Part shown: positions 14,575 through 22,356 of the stretch, in pieces | Layout of the letters: every line of letters begins with the position of its first letter | How positions within the stretch are numbered: the stretch's first letter is position 1 | From: Rhodoferax sp. | GTDB lineage: Bacteria; Pseudomonadota; Gammaproteobacteria; Burkholderiales; Burkholderiaceae_C | Assembly (NCBI GenBank): GCA_020048255.1 | Contig: JAIFMR010000087.1 | Coordinates: 1 to 40,376, forward strand | DNA length: 40,376 nucleotides | Direction of reading: 5' to 3' | Translations under genes and position numbers: made by a program | Notes under the pieces: model-generated | The model's database searches: none | The model's input: the letters and a program-made list of their open reading frames with translations, nothing else | Told to the model about the DNA's origin: nothing

Positions 14575-14620
14575 TGCAGAGACAACAGGCGTGTTGCCTT
14601 TGGCTGCACGTCAGTTGATC

Positions 14621-14652
14621 AAAAAAAGCCGCTGAAATCAGCGGCTTTTTTT
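14621..14652 (+). terminator. Rho-independent terminator
   Basis: The stem AGCCGCTGA / TCAGCGGCT with a tiny loop is flanked by seven A on one side and seven T on the other. It ends the plus-strand cytochrome operon. Because of the A-run it can also act on the minus-strand gene that ends at 14700. Confidence 0.9.
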
Positions 14653-14699
14653 CGCGATGTGACCTGCGCCGGCTTGCGCCTGCGCCATCAACGGCCGAC

Positions 14700-16001
14700 T
14701 TAACGCCGCTCCTGCAAGGTCTGGATGTACGCCAGAATGTCATGAGTGACAGCGGAGTCGATTTCTCTGAGGGCGGGCATGGTGTCATCCGGATGGCCGT
14801 TGAGCATATTGTGCAAACTGTGCCAGGGGTCACCACGGGAGACCTTGCCCAAATGGCGCTTGGCCACAAACTGACCTTCCAGGCCATGGCAGCCGGCGCA
14901 CATGGTGCGGTAGTGGGCCCGCCCTTTGGTTGTGTCGCCGCGGGCGAGTCCGGTTTTTGGGTCTATGACCGAGTCCACATCGATCTGTCCATAACTTACA
15001 AAATTGGCCAGATCTTGCAGGTCGCGGTGCTTCAGGACCGCTCCATAGAGATGAGTTGCACCACGCAAGATCGCCATGGTTTTGGCTGGGTCAGCGCCGG
15101 CCATGGCGCGGATACCTTTGATTCCGGTGGCATGGCTGCCTTTGGCATACTGGCCTTGATCACCTTTGTAGTCCCAGCCGTGGCATTCTTTGCAGCGCCA
15201 GGTTTCATTGGCGGAGTTAGCGTAATAGGCCTTGGGCGGGTAGGCTGGGTGCGGTAGGGCCTGGCGTTGGCCGCCAGTGTGCACTTGCCAATCGTCATAC
15301 AGCCTGCCGCCGTTGGCCACCGAAGCGACCAGATTCAGGCTGCGCAGGGTTTGTAAATAGGCCAACATGTTCACGGCAGTGTCTTCGCCCAGGGTGCGCA
15401 AGGCAGGCATGTTGCCACCAGGGTGACCGTTGAGCGCGACGTGAAGAATTTCTACCGGGCGTTGCCGGGCGGACTCCCCCAGTGGCGCGATTTCACGCAG
15501 ACGGTCGCCTTCAAGGCCGTGGCACGCGGCGCAGACGGTGGCAAACACCTTTTGTGCGGAGGTTTGTCCTGGCTTGACATGTTTGGCCATCCCCACCAGT
15601 CGATTCATGTCGTACTGACCACTGGCAACAAAGTTGGCCAGGTCCAGGCGGTCGTTGTCGTCGAGTAGTTCGTCGTACCCGTGGTTGGCATCTTTGAGCA
15701 GTGCAGCGATAGCTTTCACGTCTGCCTTATGGCGGCCCTGAATGCCTATCACACCGTTGTTGCCCTTGTAGTCCCAGCCATGGCACTCCACACAGCGCCA
15801 AGTGTCCGACGTCACCCCTCGAGTCTGCTTGGTTTTAAAAGCTGGATTGATGTGGTTGGGTGTGCGACCCTTGATTTCGGCAGCCCAGTTGTCGTAAAGG
15901 CGCCCCCCCCGCACCACAGACGCGGGGTCATTGGCACTGGCGGGTGACAGTGTGAGAGCCGCCGTCATGGCCACCACCGTGGCAAGCAACATGCGTTTCA
16001 T
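14700..16001 (-). CDS. Periplasmic tetrahaem cytochrome c made of two tandem dihaem halves
   Basis: A 433-residue exported protein (signal MKRMLLATVVAMTAALTLSP, cleavage near ASA). It consists of two similar halves. GGRLYD begins at 32 and again at 231; WRCVECHGWDYKG (haem 1, 70-74) matches WRCKECHGWDYKG (haem 3, 270-274). CAACHGLEG (haem 2, 157-161) matches CAGCHGLEG (haem 4, 368-372), each followed by NGHP and MPALR. The Met in MPALR is a likely distal ligand for haems 2 and 4. The start at 16001 has a good AAGGAG Shine-Dalgarno; an open frame continues 37 codons upstream but has no signal character. It is convergent with the NapC-like operon and has its own FNR-type box, so it may be the soluble partner of the NapC-like protein. 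The substrate is unknown. Confidence 0.8.
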   Translation of the reverse strand: MKRMLLATVVAMTAALTLSPASANDPASVVRGGRLYDNWAAEIKGRTPNHINPAFKTKQTRGVTSDTWRCVECHGWDYKGNNGVIGIQGRHKADVKAIAALLKDANHGYDELLDDNDRLDLANFVASGQYDMNRLVGMAKHVKPGQTSAQKVFATVCAACHGLEGDRLREIAPLGESARQRPVEILHVALNGHPGGNMPALRTLGEDTAVNMLAYLQTLRSLNLVASVANGGRLYDDWQVHTGGQRQALPHPAYPPKAYYANSANETWRCKECHGWDYKGDQGQYAKGSHATGIKGIRAMAGADPAKTMAILRGATHLYGAVLKHRDLQDLANFVSYGQIDVDSVIDPKTGLARGDTTKGRAHYRTMCAGCHGLEGQFVAKRHLGKVSRGDPWHSLHNMLNGHPDDTMPALREIDSAVTHDILAYIQTLQERR

Positions 16002-16115
16002 TGTGTGTCTCCTTGAAGGGCGCGAGAGTTCGCAAACCATTCTAGGTTTGCGCGCTGGCCTTACAAAAATGATTGCAGAGAAAAGAGGCTTGTGGCGGTC
16101 CGCTTCTCTCATTCA

Positions 16116-16129
16116 TTGATAAAAATCAA
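16116..16129. promoter_or_regulatory. FNR/Anr-type box upstream of the tetrahaem cytochrome gene
   Basis: TTGATAAAAATCAA is a perfect TTGAT-N4-ATCAA match, centred about 120 bases upstream of the cytochrome start at 16001 on the minus strand. It lies between that gene and the end of the ABC operon, so the cytochrome gene is the only plausible target. No convincing -10 element was found at the classic distance. Confidence 0.65.
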
Positions 16130-16152
16130 TCAATTGAAGGAGCAAATTTTTG

Positions 16153-16872
16153 CTAAAGGGCCCGGCCCTCGCCCGCCTCTTCAACCGTCTGCCCATCGCG
16201 TATGTGATAAATCCGCTTGAAAGTCGGGATGATCTTTTCGTCGTGGGTCACCACAATGATCGCCGTATGCGCTTGCAAAGCCATCTGGTTGAGAATGCGC
16301 ATGACACCCAAAGCCCGTTCACTGTCTAAAGGTGCCGTGGGTTCATCGGCCAAGATGACTGGAGGCCGGTTGGCCAGCGCCCGTGCAATGGACACCCGTT
16401 GCTGCTCGCCACCGGAAAGTTGCGACGGCTGGGCTTTGGCACGGTGCTGCACGTCCAGCGCTGTCAGCAGCTCAAGCGCCCGGGCTCTTGAACTGGTGTT
16501 GGCTTGGCCAGCGAGCATAGGCAGCAGGGCCACGTTGTCCGTCACGTCCAGAAACGGAATCAGATACGGTGCCTGAAAAATAAAGCCAATGCGGTCACGC
16601 CTCAGTGCACGCAGGTCCGCCACTTGCCAGCCGTTGTCGTAAATGACGTCATCACCGAGTGTCATCTTGCCCGAGGTGGGTTCAATGATGGCACCCAGGC
16701 ATTTCAGCAGTGTGCTTTTGCCCGAGCCTGACGGGCCGACCAGTCCAACGACCTCACCCGGTGCGACCGACATGTTGACGTTTTTCAGAGCCTCTACGGC
16801 GCTGTCGCCCTGGCCATAGACCTTGCGCAGGTTTTCAATGTGGATGCCACCACCTGATGCTTGGTTGGTCAT
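16153..16872 (-). CDS. ABC transporter ATP-binding protein (MacB/LolD type)
   Basis: A 239-residue nucleotide-binding subunit. Walker A GPSGSGKST is at 46-54, the Q-loop is in FIFQAPYLIPFL, the signature LSGGEQQR lies in the middle, Walker B is VILADEPTA and the H-loop is VVTHDEK. The sequence type matches ATPases that pair with FtsX-like permeases (MacB, LolD, DevA). It is the last gene of the operon tetR, adaptor, permease, ATPase and starts 3 bases after the permease stop. It powers export or mechanotransmission across the inner membrane; the substrate cannot be deduced. Confidence 0.9.
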   Translation of the reverse strand: MTNQASGGGIHIENLRKVYGQGDSAVEALKNVNMSVAPGEVVGLVGPSGSGKSTLLKCLGAIIEPTSGKMTLGDDVIYDNGWQVADLRALRRDRIGFIFQAPYLIPFLDVTDNVALLPMLAGQANTSSRARALELLTALDVQHRAKAQPSQLSGGEQQRVSIARALANRPPVILADEPTAPLDSERALGVMRILNQMALQAHTAIIVVTHDEKIIPTFKRIYHIRDGQTVEEAGEGRAL

Positions 16873-16875
16873 GGT

Positions 16876-18069
16876 TTATCCAATCGCCTCAGCGGGGTCT
16901 ACCTTGAGCGCGACTCGAATCGCCAGGGTGCTGGCCAGTGCACAGATCAGTAACGTGGCGACCAGACCCACCGCGGAGTCTTTGGGCAACAACAAGACAT
17001 ATTTTGGGAATACCGGTGCCCAGCTGGTGGCAGCCACTTTGCCCACCATGAAGCCGATCAAGCCCAGGCCTAAAGCCTGTTGCAAAATCATGCCAGCGAT
17101 GGTGCGGTTGCGGGTGCCAATGAGCTTGAGAACCGCAATCTCCCGAATTTTTCCCATGGTCATGGTGTAGATGATGAAGGCCACAATGGCCGCACTGACC
17201 ACCGACAAAATGACCAGAAACATGCCAATCTGGCGGGCTGAATTGGCAATCAGCTTGGCCACCAAAATCTCTTCCATCTGCAGGCGGGTAAACACCTGAA
17301 CATGTTTCCAGCGTCGAAGCGGTTCGGCCACTTGCTCGGGCTGCCAGCCGTCCTGCAACTGCACCAGCACGGCATTGACGCTGTGACTGCTGGTCTGCAG
17401 TCCCAGTACCGCATCGAGCAGGCCTGGCACGCCCGGGCGATTAAAGGCCGGGTTGGACGCCGTGCGCAGGCGGTCGCTCACGATGGTGTCGTTGTCCTTG
17501 AGAAACTGCGCTTCCTGTGCGTCTTTCAGGGGGATGAACACCATGGGGTCGCCACCCGAGGACACCATGCGCTGGGTCAGGCCCACCACCGTGTAAGTGT
17601 GACGGCGCACGCGCAATTCTTCGCCCAACTGGATGCCGGTTTTGACATCGACGACCGCCTCATAGTGGTTACGGGTCAGCTGCCGGCCCGCCACCAGATA
17701 AGCTGGCGCACCAGGTTGGCCTGGCTCGGTGCCGACTACCATCACCCGGACTTCGTCGCCGCTGGCACGTTGAACCTGCTGAGTCAGGTAGGTGACGTTG
17801 GCAGCCTGGCCCACACCTGGCATGCCGCGCACACTGCGTACCACATCGTCCTTGAGGCTGGAAGCTTCGGCATATGGACCTTGCGTGTCTTTTTGGACCA
17901 CCCAAAGGTCAGCACCACTGTTGCTCAGCAAAGCCTGGGCGTCATCCACCATTCCGCGGTAGATGCCAGCCATGGAGAGTGTCACGCCAATGAGCAAGCC
18001 CAGCCCCAGGCCCGTCAGGGCGAATTTGCCCCAGCCGTGCAAAATATCGCGCCCGGCCAGGCTGATCAT
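16876..18069 (-). CDS. FtsX-like ABC transporter permease (DevC/MacB type)
   Basis: A 397-residue membrane subunit. One helix lies near the N-terminus (about 15-35), then a large periplasmic domain (about 40-265), then three C-terminal helices beginning at GMFLVILSVVSAAIVAFIIY. The region KIREIAVLKLIGTRNRTIAGMI is the conserved FtsX coupling segment. This four-helix layout with a long extracytoplasmic domain is that of MacB/DevC permeases, here without a fused ATPase, which is the separate next gene. Its start overlaps the stop of the adaptor gene by four bases (ATGA on the minus strand), so translation is coupled. Confidence 0.88.
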   Translation of the reverse strand: MISLAGRDILHGWGKFALTGLGLGLLIGVTLSMAGIYRGMVDDAQALLSNSGADLWVVQKDTQGPYAEASSLKDDVVRSVRGMPGVGQAANVTYLTQQVQRASGDEVRVMVVGTEPGQPGAPAYLVAGRQLTRNHYEAVVDVKTGIQLGEELRVRRHTYTVVGLTQRMVSSGGDPMVFIPLKDAQEAQFLKDNDTIVSDRLRTASNPAFNRPGVPGLLDAVLGLQTSSHSVNAVLVQLQDGWQPEQVAEPLRRWKHVQVFTRLQMEEILVAKLIANSARQIGMFLVILSVVSAAIVAFIIYTMTMGKIREIAVLKLIGTRNRTIAGMILQQALGLGLIGFMVGKVAATSWAPVFPKYVLLLPKDSAVGLVATLLICALASTLAIRVALKVDPAEAIG

Positions 18070-19262
18070 GGCTTGTCCCCTGGCTGGATCAAGGCCTCGA
18101 CCACCTGGACGCGAGCACCCGCTTTGAGGGCTTTCTCGCTGTAGACCACAACGCTGTCGTCTTTGGACAGCCCTTGCAAGACCTGCACTTTGCCGTCCAG
18201 GCTGCTGGCACCGAGTTGCACTGGGGCGAAGTCAAGGGTCTTGTCTTTGAGCCGCCAAACCCCAGCTTGCCCTTGCTGGCGCTGAATGCTGGCGTTAGGC
18301 AGCAGCAAGGCGGGTGCCGTGGTGGGCAATTGCAGTGTGACTTCGGCCATTTCACCGACAGATGCCCCGGCCGGTGTTTGGTCAAATGCCACTTGCGCAA
18401 TTCGCTCTTCGGTGACGCTGTCGGCCAGCAGCTCGACGCGCGCGACTTGGCCGTTCAAGAGGGCTTGGGGTTTCGAGCGCAGCACGATGACGCCTTTGAG
18501 GCCTGGCATCAGCCCGCTGGAACGACCCTGGTCAACTCGCAGCTTGACCCACAGGCTGTCGGGGTCCATCAGGCGCAATACGGCTTGACCGGCCACCACG
18601 GTGCTGCCGGCTTCAAAGTCACGGCTGGTGACAACGGCATCTGCCGGGGCCAGCAATCGCACATTGCCACGTTGCTGGGCCAGGGCGGCACGCTCAGCTT
18701 TGAGTCGGTTGATATCTTGCCCGGCGCCCTTGAGGTTGGCTTGTGTGGCTTGCAGGGCGGCTTCCGCGGACGCCTGTTCTTGTAGGCGTGAGTCCAGTGC
18801 ACCTGGGCTAATGAACTGCTGTCGCGCCAGGTCCTGGTTGCGCCGGGAGTTGGCTTCTGCCAATGACCGGCGTGCGGTGGCATCACTCACCTGAGCCTGG
18901 GAACTAGCTTGCGCACTGTCGGCGCGGGCCAGCGAGGCGTCCAGTGCGGCCAGGCGTTGATCCAGGTCCACCGGGTCCATTTCTGCCAACAATTGGCCGG
19001 CTTTGACGGCATCTCCCACATCGACCTTCACACTGAGCACCCGACCTGCCGCCGTGGGGCCGACCATCCAGCTGCGGCGTGCCTCCACAGTCCCGATGCC
19101 GAAAATGGATGGGCTCAAAGAGCCTTCCTTGGCCTGTATCACGGTGATTTTGATGGGGGCCAGTGGCCCGGAGCGCAGCGACACCCAGGCCACGGCACCC
19201 AGCAAAACCAGAATGGCGCCACCCAAGGCCAGGCGGCGTAACAGAAGTTGTTGAGAATTCAT
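18066..19262 (-). CDS. Periplasmic adaptor subunit of the ABC exporter (HlyD/MacA type)
   Basis: A 398-residue membrane-fusion protein. An N-terminal hydrophobic anchor (about 12-28) is followed by GIGTVEARRSWMVGPTAAGRV and DVGDAVKAGQLLAEMDPVDLD, the first half of the lipoyl domain. Residues about 110-195 form an Ala/Gln/Arg-rich coiled-coil hairpin, and LLAPADAVVTSRDFEAGSTV closes the lipoyl domain. The beta-barrel and membrane-proximal domains complete the usual length. It links the FtsX-like permease and ATPase to an outer-membrane channel encoded elsewhere. It is the second gene after the TetR regulator, 15 bases downstream, and its stop overlaps the permease start. Confidence 0.88.
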   Translation of the reverse strand: MNSQQLLLRRLALGGAILVLLGAVAWVSLRSGPLAPIKITVIQAKEGSLSPSIFGIGTVEARRSWMVGPTAAGRVLSVKVDVGDAVKAGQLLAEMDPVDLDQRLAALDASLARADSAQASSQAQVSDATARRSLAEANSRRNQDLARQQFISPGALDSRLQEQASAEAALQATQANLKGAGQDINRLKAERAALAQQRGNVRLLAPADAVVTSRDFEAGSTVVAGQAVLRLMDPDSLWVKLRVDQGRSSGLMPGLKGVIVLRSKPQALLNGQVARVELLADSVTEERIAQVAFDQTPAGASVGEMAEVTLQLPTTAPALLLPNASIQRQQGQAGVWRLKDKTLDFAPVQLGASSLDGKVQVLQGLSKDDSVVVYSEKALKAGARVQVVEALIQPGDKP

Positions 19263-19277
19263 AGGGTGCTTTCGGGT

Positions 19278-19901
19278 TCAGGAAAGGGAGTCGGCTTGTA
19301 TGCCGCGCTGAAAAATGGCAAAGACGCCAGGGGCAAGCTGCGCCATCCCAGCGACATGGCCTGAGATCAAAGACTGCATCACCAGACCCTGTATGGATCC
19401 GATGAATAACACGGCGGCCGCGGGCAAATCGAGCTGACGTGGCAACGCGCCGTCGGCTTGAGCCTGCGTCAGCAGACCTATCAGCAACTGGCGGTATTGC
19501 TGCATCAGGCGACGTACACCGGCTTTCAAGGCCGTGTCGTCGGGGCTCTGAAGCTCCTGGAAGATCACCCGTGGAACGCCGGGGTAGGCCATGACAAAGT
19601 CGACATGCGCCACAAAGACGCCTCGCAAGGCCTGCATGGGTGCCAGCCGGTTTTGATGGGCAGCATCGTTCAGACGCGCCATCAGTGTCGCGGTGACCCA
19701 GTCCATCACCGCCAGCCAGATCGCCTCCTTGCTGGCAAAGTGCCGAAATATGCCGCCTTGCGTGATGCCCACCGCCGTGGCCAGATCAGTGGTGGTGATG
19801 CTGGCTGGACTACGCTGCGCCGCCAGTGTCAGCGCGGCTTCAACCAACCCGGCTTGTCGGATCTCGGTGGCTTGTTTGGCGGGTTTGTCGAGTACTTGCA
19901 T
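19278..19901 (-). CDS. TetR-family regulator of the ABC export operon
   Basis: A 207-residue repressor. The N-terminal helix-turn-helix (about residues 32-62) reads SITTTDLATAVGITQGGIFR then HFASKEAIWLAVMDW, the TetR recognition-helix pattern. The C-terminal ligand domain is alpha-helical and includes YPGVPRVIFQELQSPDD and LFIGSIQGLVMQSLISG. The start at 19901 is preferred because upstream in-frame residues do not resemble the family. A perfect 8-4-8 inverted repeat lies 9 bases upstream. The gene is first in the operon with adaptor, permease and ATPase, so it most likely represses itself and the exporter until an inducer binds. Confidence 0.88.
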   Translation of the reverse strand: MQVLDKPAKQATEIRQAGLVEAALTLAAQRSPASITTTDLATAVGITQGGIFRHFASKEAIWLAVMDWVTATLMARLNDAAHQNRLAPMQALRGVFVAHVDFVMAYPGVPRVIFQELQSPDDTALKAGVRRLMQQYRQLLIGLLTQAQADGALPRQLDLPAAAVLFIGSIQGLVMQSLISGHVAGMAQLAPGVFAIFQRGIQADSLS

Positions 19902-19909
19902 ACCGGCTA

Positions 19910-19929
19910 AAGTAATTAAACAATTACTT
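19910..19929. promoter_or_regulatory. TetR operator (8-4-8 inverted repeat)
   Basis: AAGTAATTAAACAATTACTT is a perfect inverted repeat of eight-base arms around AAAC. It lies immediately upstream of the tetR start, where a repressor would block the operon promoter. Symmetry and position fit autoregulation; binding is inferred. Confidence 0.7.
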
Positions 19930-20058
19930 ATTGTAAGGCAATGCTGTTTGTGCCGTTGGCTGAGAATCCGATCGCTGTGTCGGTGTTGTACGTGACGCTG
20001 GCCTGACCCCAAAGCGCCAGGTACTCCTGCAAATTGCAAATAGCCACTGCGCGCCCGC

Positions 20059-20072
20059 GTGACTTGGGTCAC
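20059..20072. promoter_or_regulatory. Short palindrome upstream of the DUF3365 gene
   Basis: GTGACTTGGGTCAC is a perfect 5-4-5 inverted repeat 66 bases upstream of the DUF3365 start, in the region shared with the divergent tetR operon. It may be an operator or chance; no recognisable promoter elements are aligned with it. Confidence 0.3.
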
Positions 20073-20137
20073 CGAACTCATGGCAGGATTGCTGCTGTAA
20101 TGTGTGTTTTATCTTGTCTGATGAGGAGCCTGTTGTG

Positions 20138-20719
20138 ATGAATTTAAAATACTTTTTGCTGAGCCGCGGTGTGTTGGCGTCACTGCTGTGGGTGAGCCTG
20201 ACGGCGCTGGCCCAAGAAGCCCCCGTGATGCTGGAAGCCCGCAAGGTGGCGGGTGCGGTGCCACCGAAATTGCTGGAGGTGCTCAATACCCAAATTGCCA
20301 AAGACGGTGTGGCCTCGGCTGTGACAGTTTGCAATGAAAAGGCCCCCCAAATGGCCAAGGCAGCGTCTGAACAATCGGGCTGGGCCATTCGACGTGTGTC
20401 GCTGCGCAACCGCAACCCGAAGGCGGTCCCCGATGCATGGGAACTTGCTGCCCTGGAAGACTTTGACCGCCGCGCTGCCGCAGGCGAAAGCCCCATGACG
20501 CTGGAGAAATATGCTGAAGTCGATACCGCCACCGGCAAGGAGGCGCGCTACATGAAAGCCTTGCCGGTACAGCAGGTGTGTGTGGCCTGTCACGGCGTTA
20601 GCGACAAAATCACACCCGAAGTGTCTGAACGCCTGCACACCCTGTACCCTGCCGACAAAGCCACCGGTTACACCGTGGGCCAGATCCGGGGTGCCATCAC
20701 GATCCGCAAAGCACTCTGA
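20138..20719 (+). CDS. Exported DUF3365 (Tll0287-like) haem c protein
   Basis: A 193-residue periplasmic protein. A signal peptide (YFLLSRGVLASLLWVSLTAL, cleaved near AQE) precedes a PAS-like DUF3365 domain with AVTVCNEKAPQMAKAASEQS, WAIRRVSLRNRNPKAVPDAW and the single haem motif CVACH at 148-152, followed by ITPEVSERLHTLYPADKATG and GQIRGAITIRKAL. Proteins of this kind bind one haem c and are proposed redox or gas sensors; many occur as the sensory part of larger signalling proteins. The start at 20138 fits the AGGAG motif about ten bases upstream. It lies tail to tail with fisR, separated by a repeat, so a role as a soluble haem protein of the island is likely, but its partner is unknown. 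Confidence 0.82.
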   Translation: MNLKYFLLSRGVLASLLWVSLTALAQEAPVMLEARKVAGAVPPKLLEVLNTQIAKDGVASAVTVCNEKAPQMAKAASEQSGWAIRRVSLRNRNPKAVPDAWELAALEDFDRRAAAGESPMTLEKYAEVDTATGKEARYMKALPVQQVCVACHGVSDKITPEVSERLHTLYPADKATGYTVGQIRGAITIRKAL

Positions 20720-20720
20720 A

Positions 20721-20790
20721 AGTTTTATAGGTCATATTGACCTGTAGCCTTTTCAGAATAAGCGCTATTTGCTATTTTTAGTGAAGCAAT
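20721..20790. repeat. Dispersed repeat copy with an AGGTCA-TAT-TGACCT palindrome
   Basis: The segment between the convergent DUF3365 gene and fisR contains the perfect inverted repeat AGGTCATATTGACCT (20729-20743), then AGAATAAGCGCTATTTGCTA and TTTTTAGTGAAGC. The AAGCGCTA/GCTATT part matches the repeats at 3247-3306 and 3611-3678. It may serve as a bidirectional transcript end. Confidence 0.5.
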
Positions 20791-22151
20791 CATGGAGATG
20801 TCAGTGCCTTGATCTTCCGGTAGAGAGAGCGCTCACTGATACCCAATTGCTTGGCCAGCTCGGCCCGACTGCCGGTGTGGGATGCAACGATGCCTTGCAA
20901 GGCAACGTGGGCCAATGACTTGAGCGCACCCCGCGCGACCATTGGCGACTTGGTCTCGTCATCAGACGGGTTGAGAATCTGCGTGGGGTTATGGATCTGC
21001 CCAAGCAAGTTGCCCACTGGCCGTCGGCCTGATTTCAAGGCTTGTTCGACATGTGTGGATTCCAATGTGTCACCATCGCATAGCAGGGCCGAGCGCTCCA
21101 GCAGGTTGCGTAACTCGCGTACATTGCCTGGGTAGGCTTGCGCTTGCAATATCTCCAACGCGCCATCGCTGATACCGAGTTTGCGCTGGGGCGCTACCCG
21201 TGTCAGCAATGACAGCGTCAGCAAGGCAATGTCATCAATGCGCTCGCGTAGGGCAGGCAGATGAATCGGGAAGGTGCTCAAGCGGTAATACAGATCCTCG
21301 CGAAACTGGCCTTGTGCCACCATCTGGTCCAGGTTGCGGTGGGTGGCAGAAACCACCCTGATGTCGGCATGGCGCTGCTCTGTGCTGCCCACGCGTCGAT
21401 AGGTGCCGGTTTCAAGCAGACGTAACAGTTTTACCTGCATGGTCAAAGGAATGTCGCCCACCTCGTCTAAAAACAAGGTACCGCCGCTGGCCGCTTCCAC
21501 CAAACCGCTGCGGGCCGCATTGGCGCCGGTAAACGCACCGCGTTCGTGGCCGAACAACTCGGACTCAAATAGATTTTCGGGTAGGCTGGAGCAGTCAACC
21601 GGCACCAGTGCATGGCTGGCACGCCGGCTGGCCTCGTGCACCGCTCTGGCTACCAACTCTTTGCCGGTGCCAGACTCGCCCAACAGCAGAACCGTGGCCA
21701 TGGATGGAGCCACGCGGGCCACCAGGGTCAGCATGTGTTGAAAAACGGCCGATCGCCCAATCAGTCCTTGGGCGCTGGCGTGGCCTTGTGCGACCCGCAG
21801 AGACTCCATTTTCTCAACGTAGAAAGCTTGCTGGCCGCTGGCATCGAGCAGGGGTGCCAGTTCAATGTTGACGTATTCCTCACCCTTGGACGTGTGGTGC
21901 ATGTGCAGTACACGTTCTCGCTGACCTGACTCCCGCGAGCGCGCCAGCGGGCAAGATTCTCCAGCTTGGTCGCACGGCACGCTGAAGCGGTGTGACACCT
22001 CGTAACAGGTGCGCCCAACCACGCTGCGGTCCGGGCTGAATTGGCGCCGGTAGGCTGCATTGGCTGCCAGTATGCGGTATTGGTTGTCAAACAGAATGTG
22101 CGGCTCGGGCAGGCCTTCAACGAATGACATGAGTTCGGGCAGGGGTTTCAA
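20790..22151 (-). CDS. fisR: FisR-like sigma-54-dependent sulfane-sulfur sensor/activator
   Basis: A 453-residue enhancer-binding protein: an N-terminal PAS-like sensor (1-120), an AAA+ domain (about 130-360) and a Fis-type helix-turn-helix (428-450). The AAA+ domain has Walker A GESGTGKE (158-165), GAFTGA (205-210) for sigma-54 contact and Walker B TLFLDE (225-230). The sensor has three cysteines, C49, C60 and C67, in the order [13 protein letters not shown] and ESCPLA. Their spacing of 11 and 7 residues equals that of C53, C64 and C71 which, as I recall, sense sulfane sulfur in FisR of Cupriavidus pinatubonensis. FisR activates sqr and persulfide dioxygenase genes there. Here it is divergent from the Rieske operon, and three matching activator/promoter pairs occur in the island. 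There is no receiver domain, so it senses its signal directly. Confidence 0.82.
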   Translation of the reverse strand: MKPLPELMSFVEGLPEPHILFDNQYRILAANAAYRRQFSPDRSVVGRTCYEVSHRFSVPCDQAGESCPLARSRESGQRERVLHMHHTSKGEEYVNIELAPLLDASGQQAFYVEKMESLRVAQGHASAQGLIGRSAVFQHMLTLVARVAPSMATVLLLGESGTGKELVARAVHEASRRASHALVPVDCSSLPENLFESELFGHERGAFTGANAARSGLVEAASGGTLFLDEVGDIPLTMQVKLLRLLETGTYRRVGSTEQRHADIRVVSATHRNLDQMVAQGQFREDLYYRLSTFPIHLPALRERIDDIALLTLSLLTRVAPQRKLGISDGALEILQAQAYPGNVRELRNLLERSALLCDGDTLESTHVEQALKSGRRPVGNLLGQIHNPTQILNPSDDETKSPMVARGALKSLAHVALQGIVASHTGSRAELAKQLGISERSLYRKIKALTSP

Positions 22152-22187
22152 AGTGAACCTTTTTAAATGAAGCTGTCATGTACTGTA

Positions 22188-22222
22188 TGTCAAAACGCTG
22201 ACAGTACTGCCATATGTGTCAG
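22188..22222. promoter_or_regulatory. Proposed FisR activator sites (UAS 2)
   Basis: The core CTGCCATATGTGTCAG (22207-22222) has the CTGMCA-N4-TGKCAG form seen at the other two promoters. An overlapping weaker copy CTGACAGTACTGCCAT starts at 22198, and TGTCA-N6-TGACA (22188-22203) adds further symmetry. The core is 92.5 bases upstream of the GG of the sigma-54-like element and about 50 bases upstream of the fisR start, so it could serve both directions. Confidence 0.6.
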
Positions 22223-22304
22223 TGGCGCTTTGGCGTGACGGTTGTATTGACTGCATGGATCTACGTAAGACATTGAAAACAAATGGAATTTTTATCTTTT
22301 CGGT

Positions 22305-22320
22305 TTGGCACGGATATTGA
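22305..22320 (+). promoter_or_regulatory. Sigma-54-like promoter of the Rieske operon
   Basis: TTGGCACGGATATTGA matches TTGGCACG at -24 and TTGA (for TTGC) at -12, with ten bases between GG and the -12 dinucleotide. This is the best of the three copies. Transcription would start near 22332, giving a leader of about 187 bases before petA at 22519. Confidence 0.6.
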
Positions 22321-22356
22321 TAACACTGGGTATGTCCTATTGCACCTTGCCTTGTC

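Noticed and set aside
14621-14652. Considered as part of a repeat family with the hairpin at 39922-39954
   Set aside because: The two share a GCCGC word but differ in the rest; both are ordinary terminators placed right after operons.
16153-19262. ABC operon considered as a LolCDE lipoprotein-release system
   Set aside because: The presence of a HlyD-type adaptor and a single FtsX-like permease fits a MacAB/DevBCA-type exporter rather than LolCDE.
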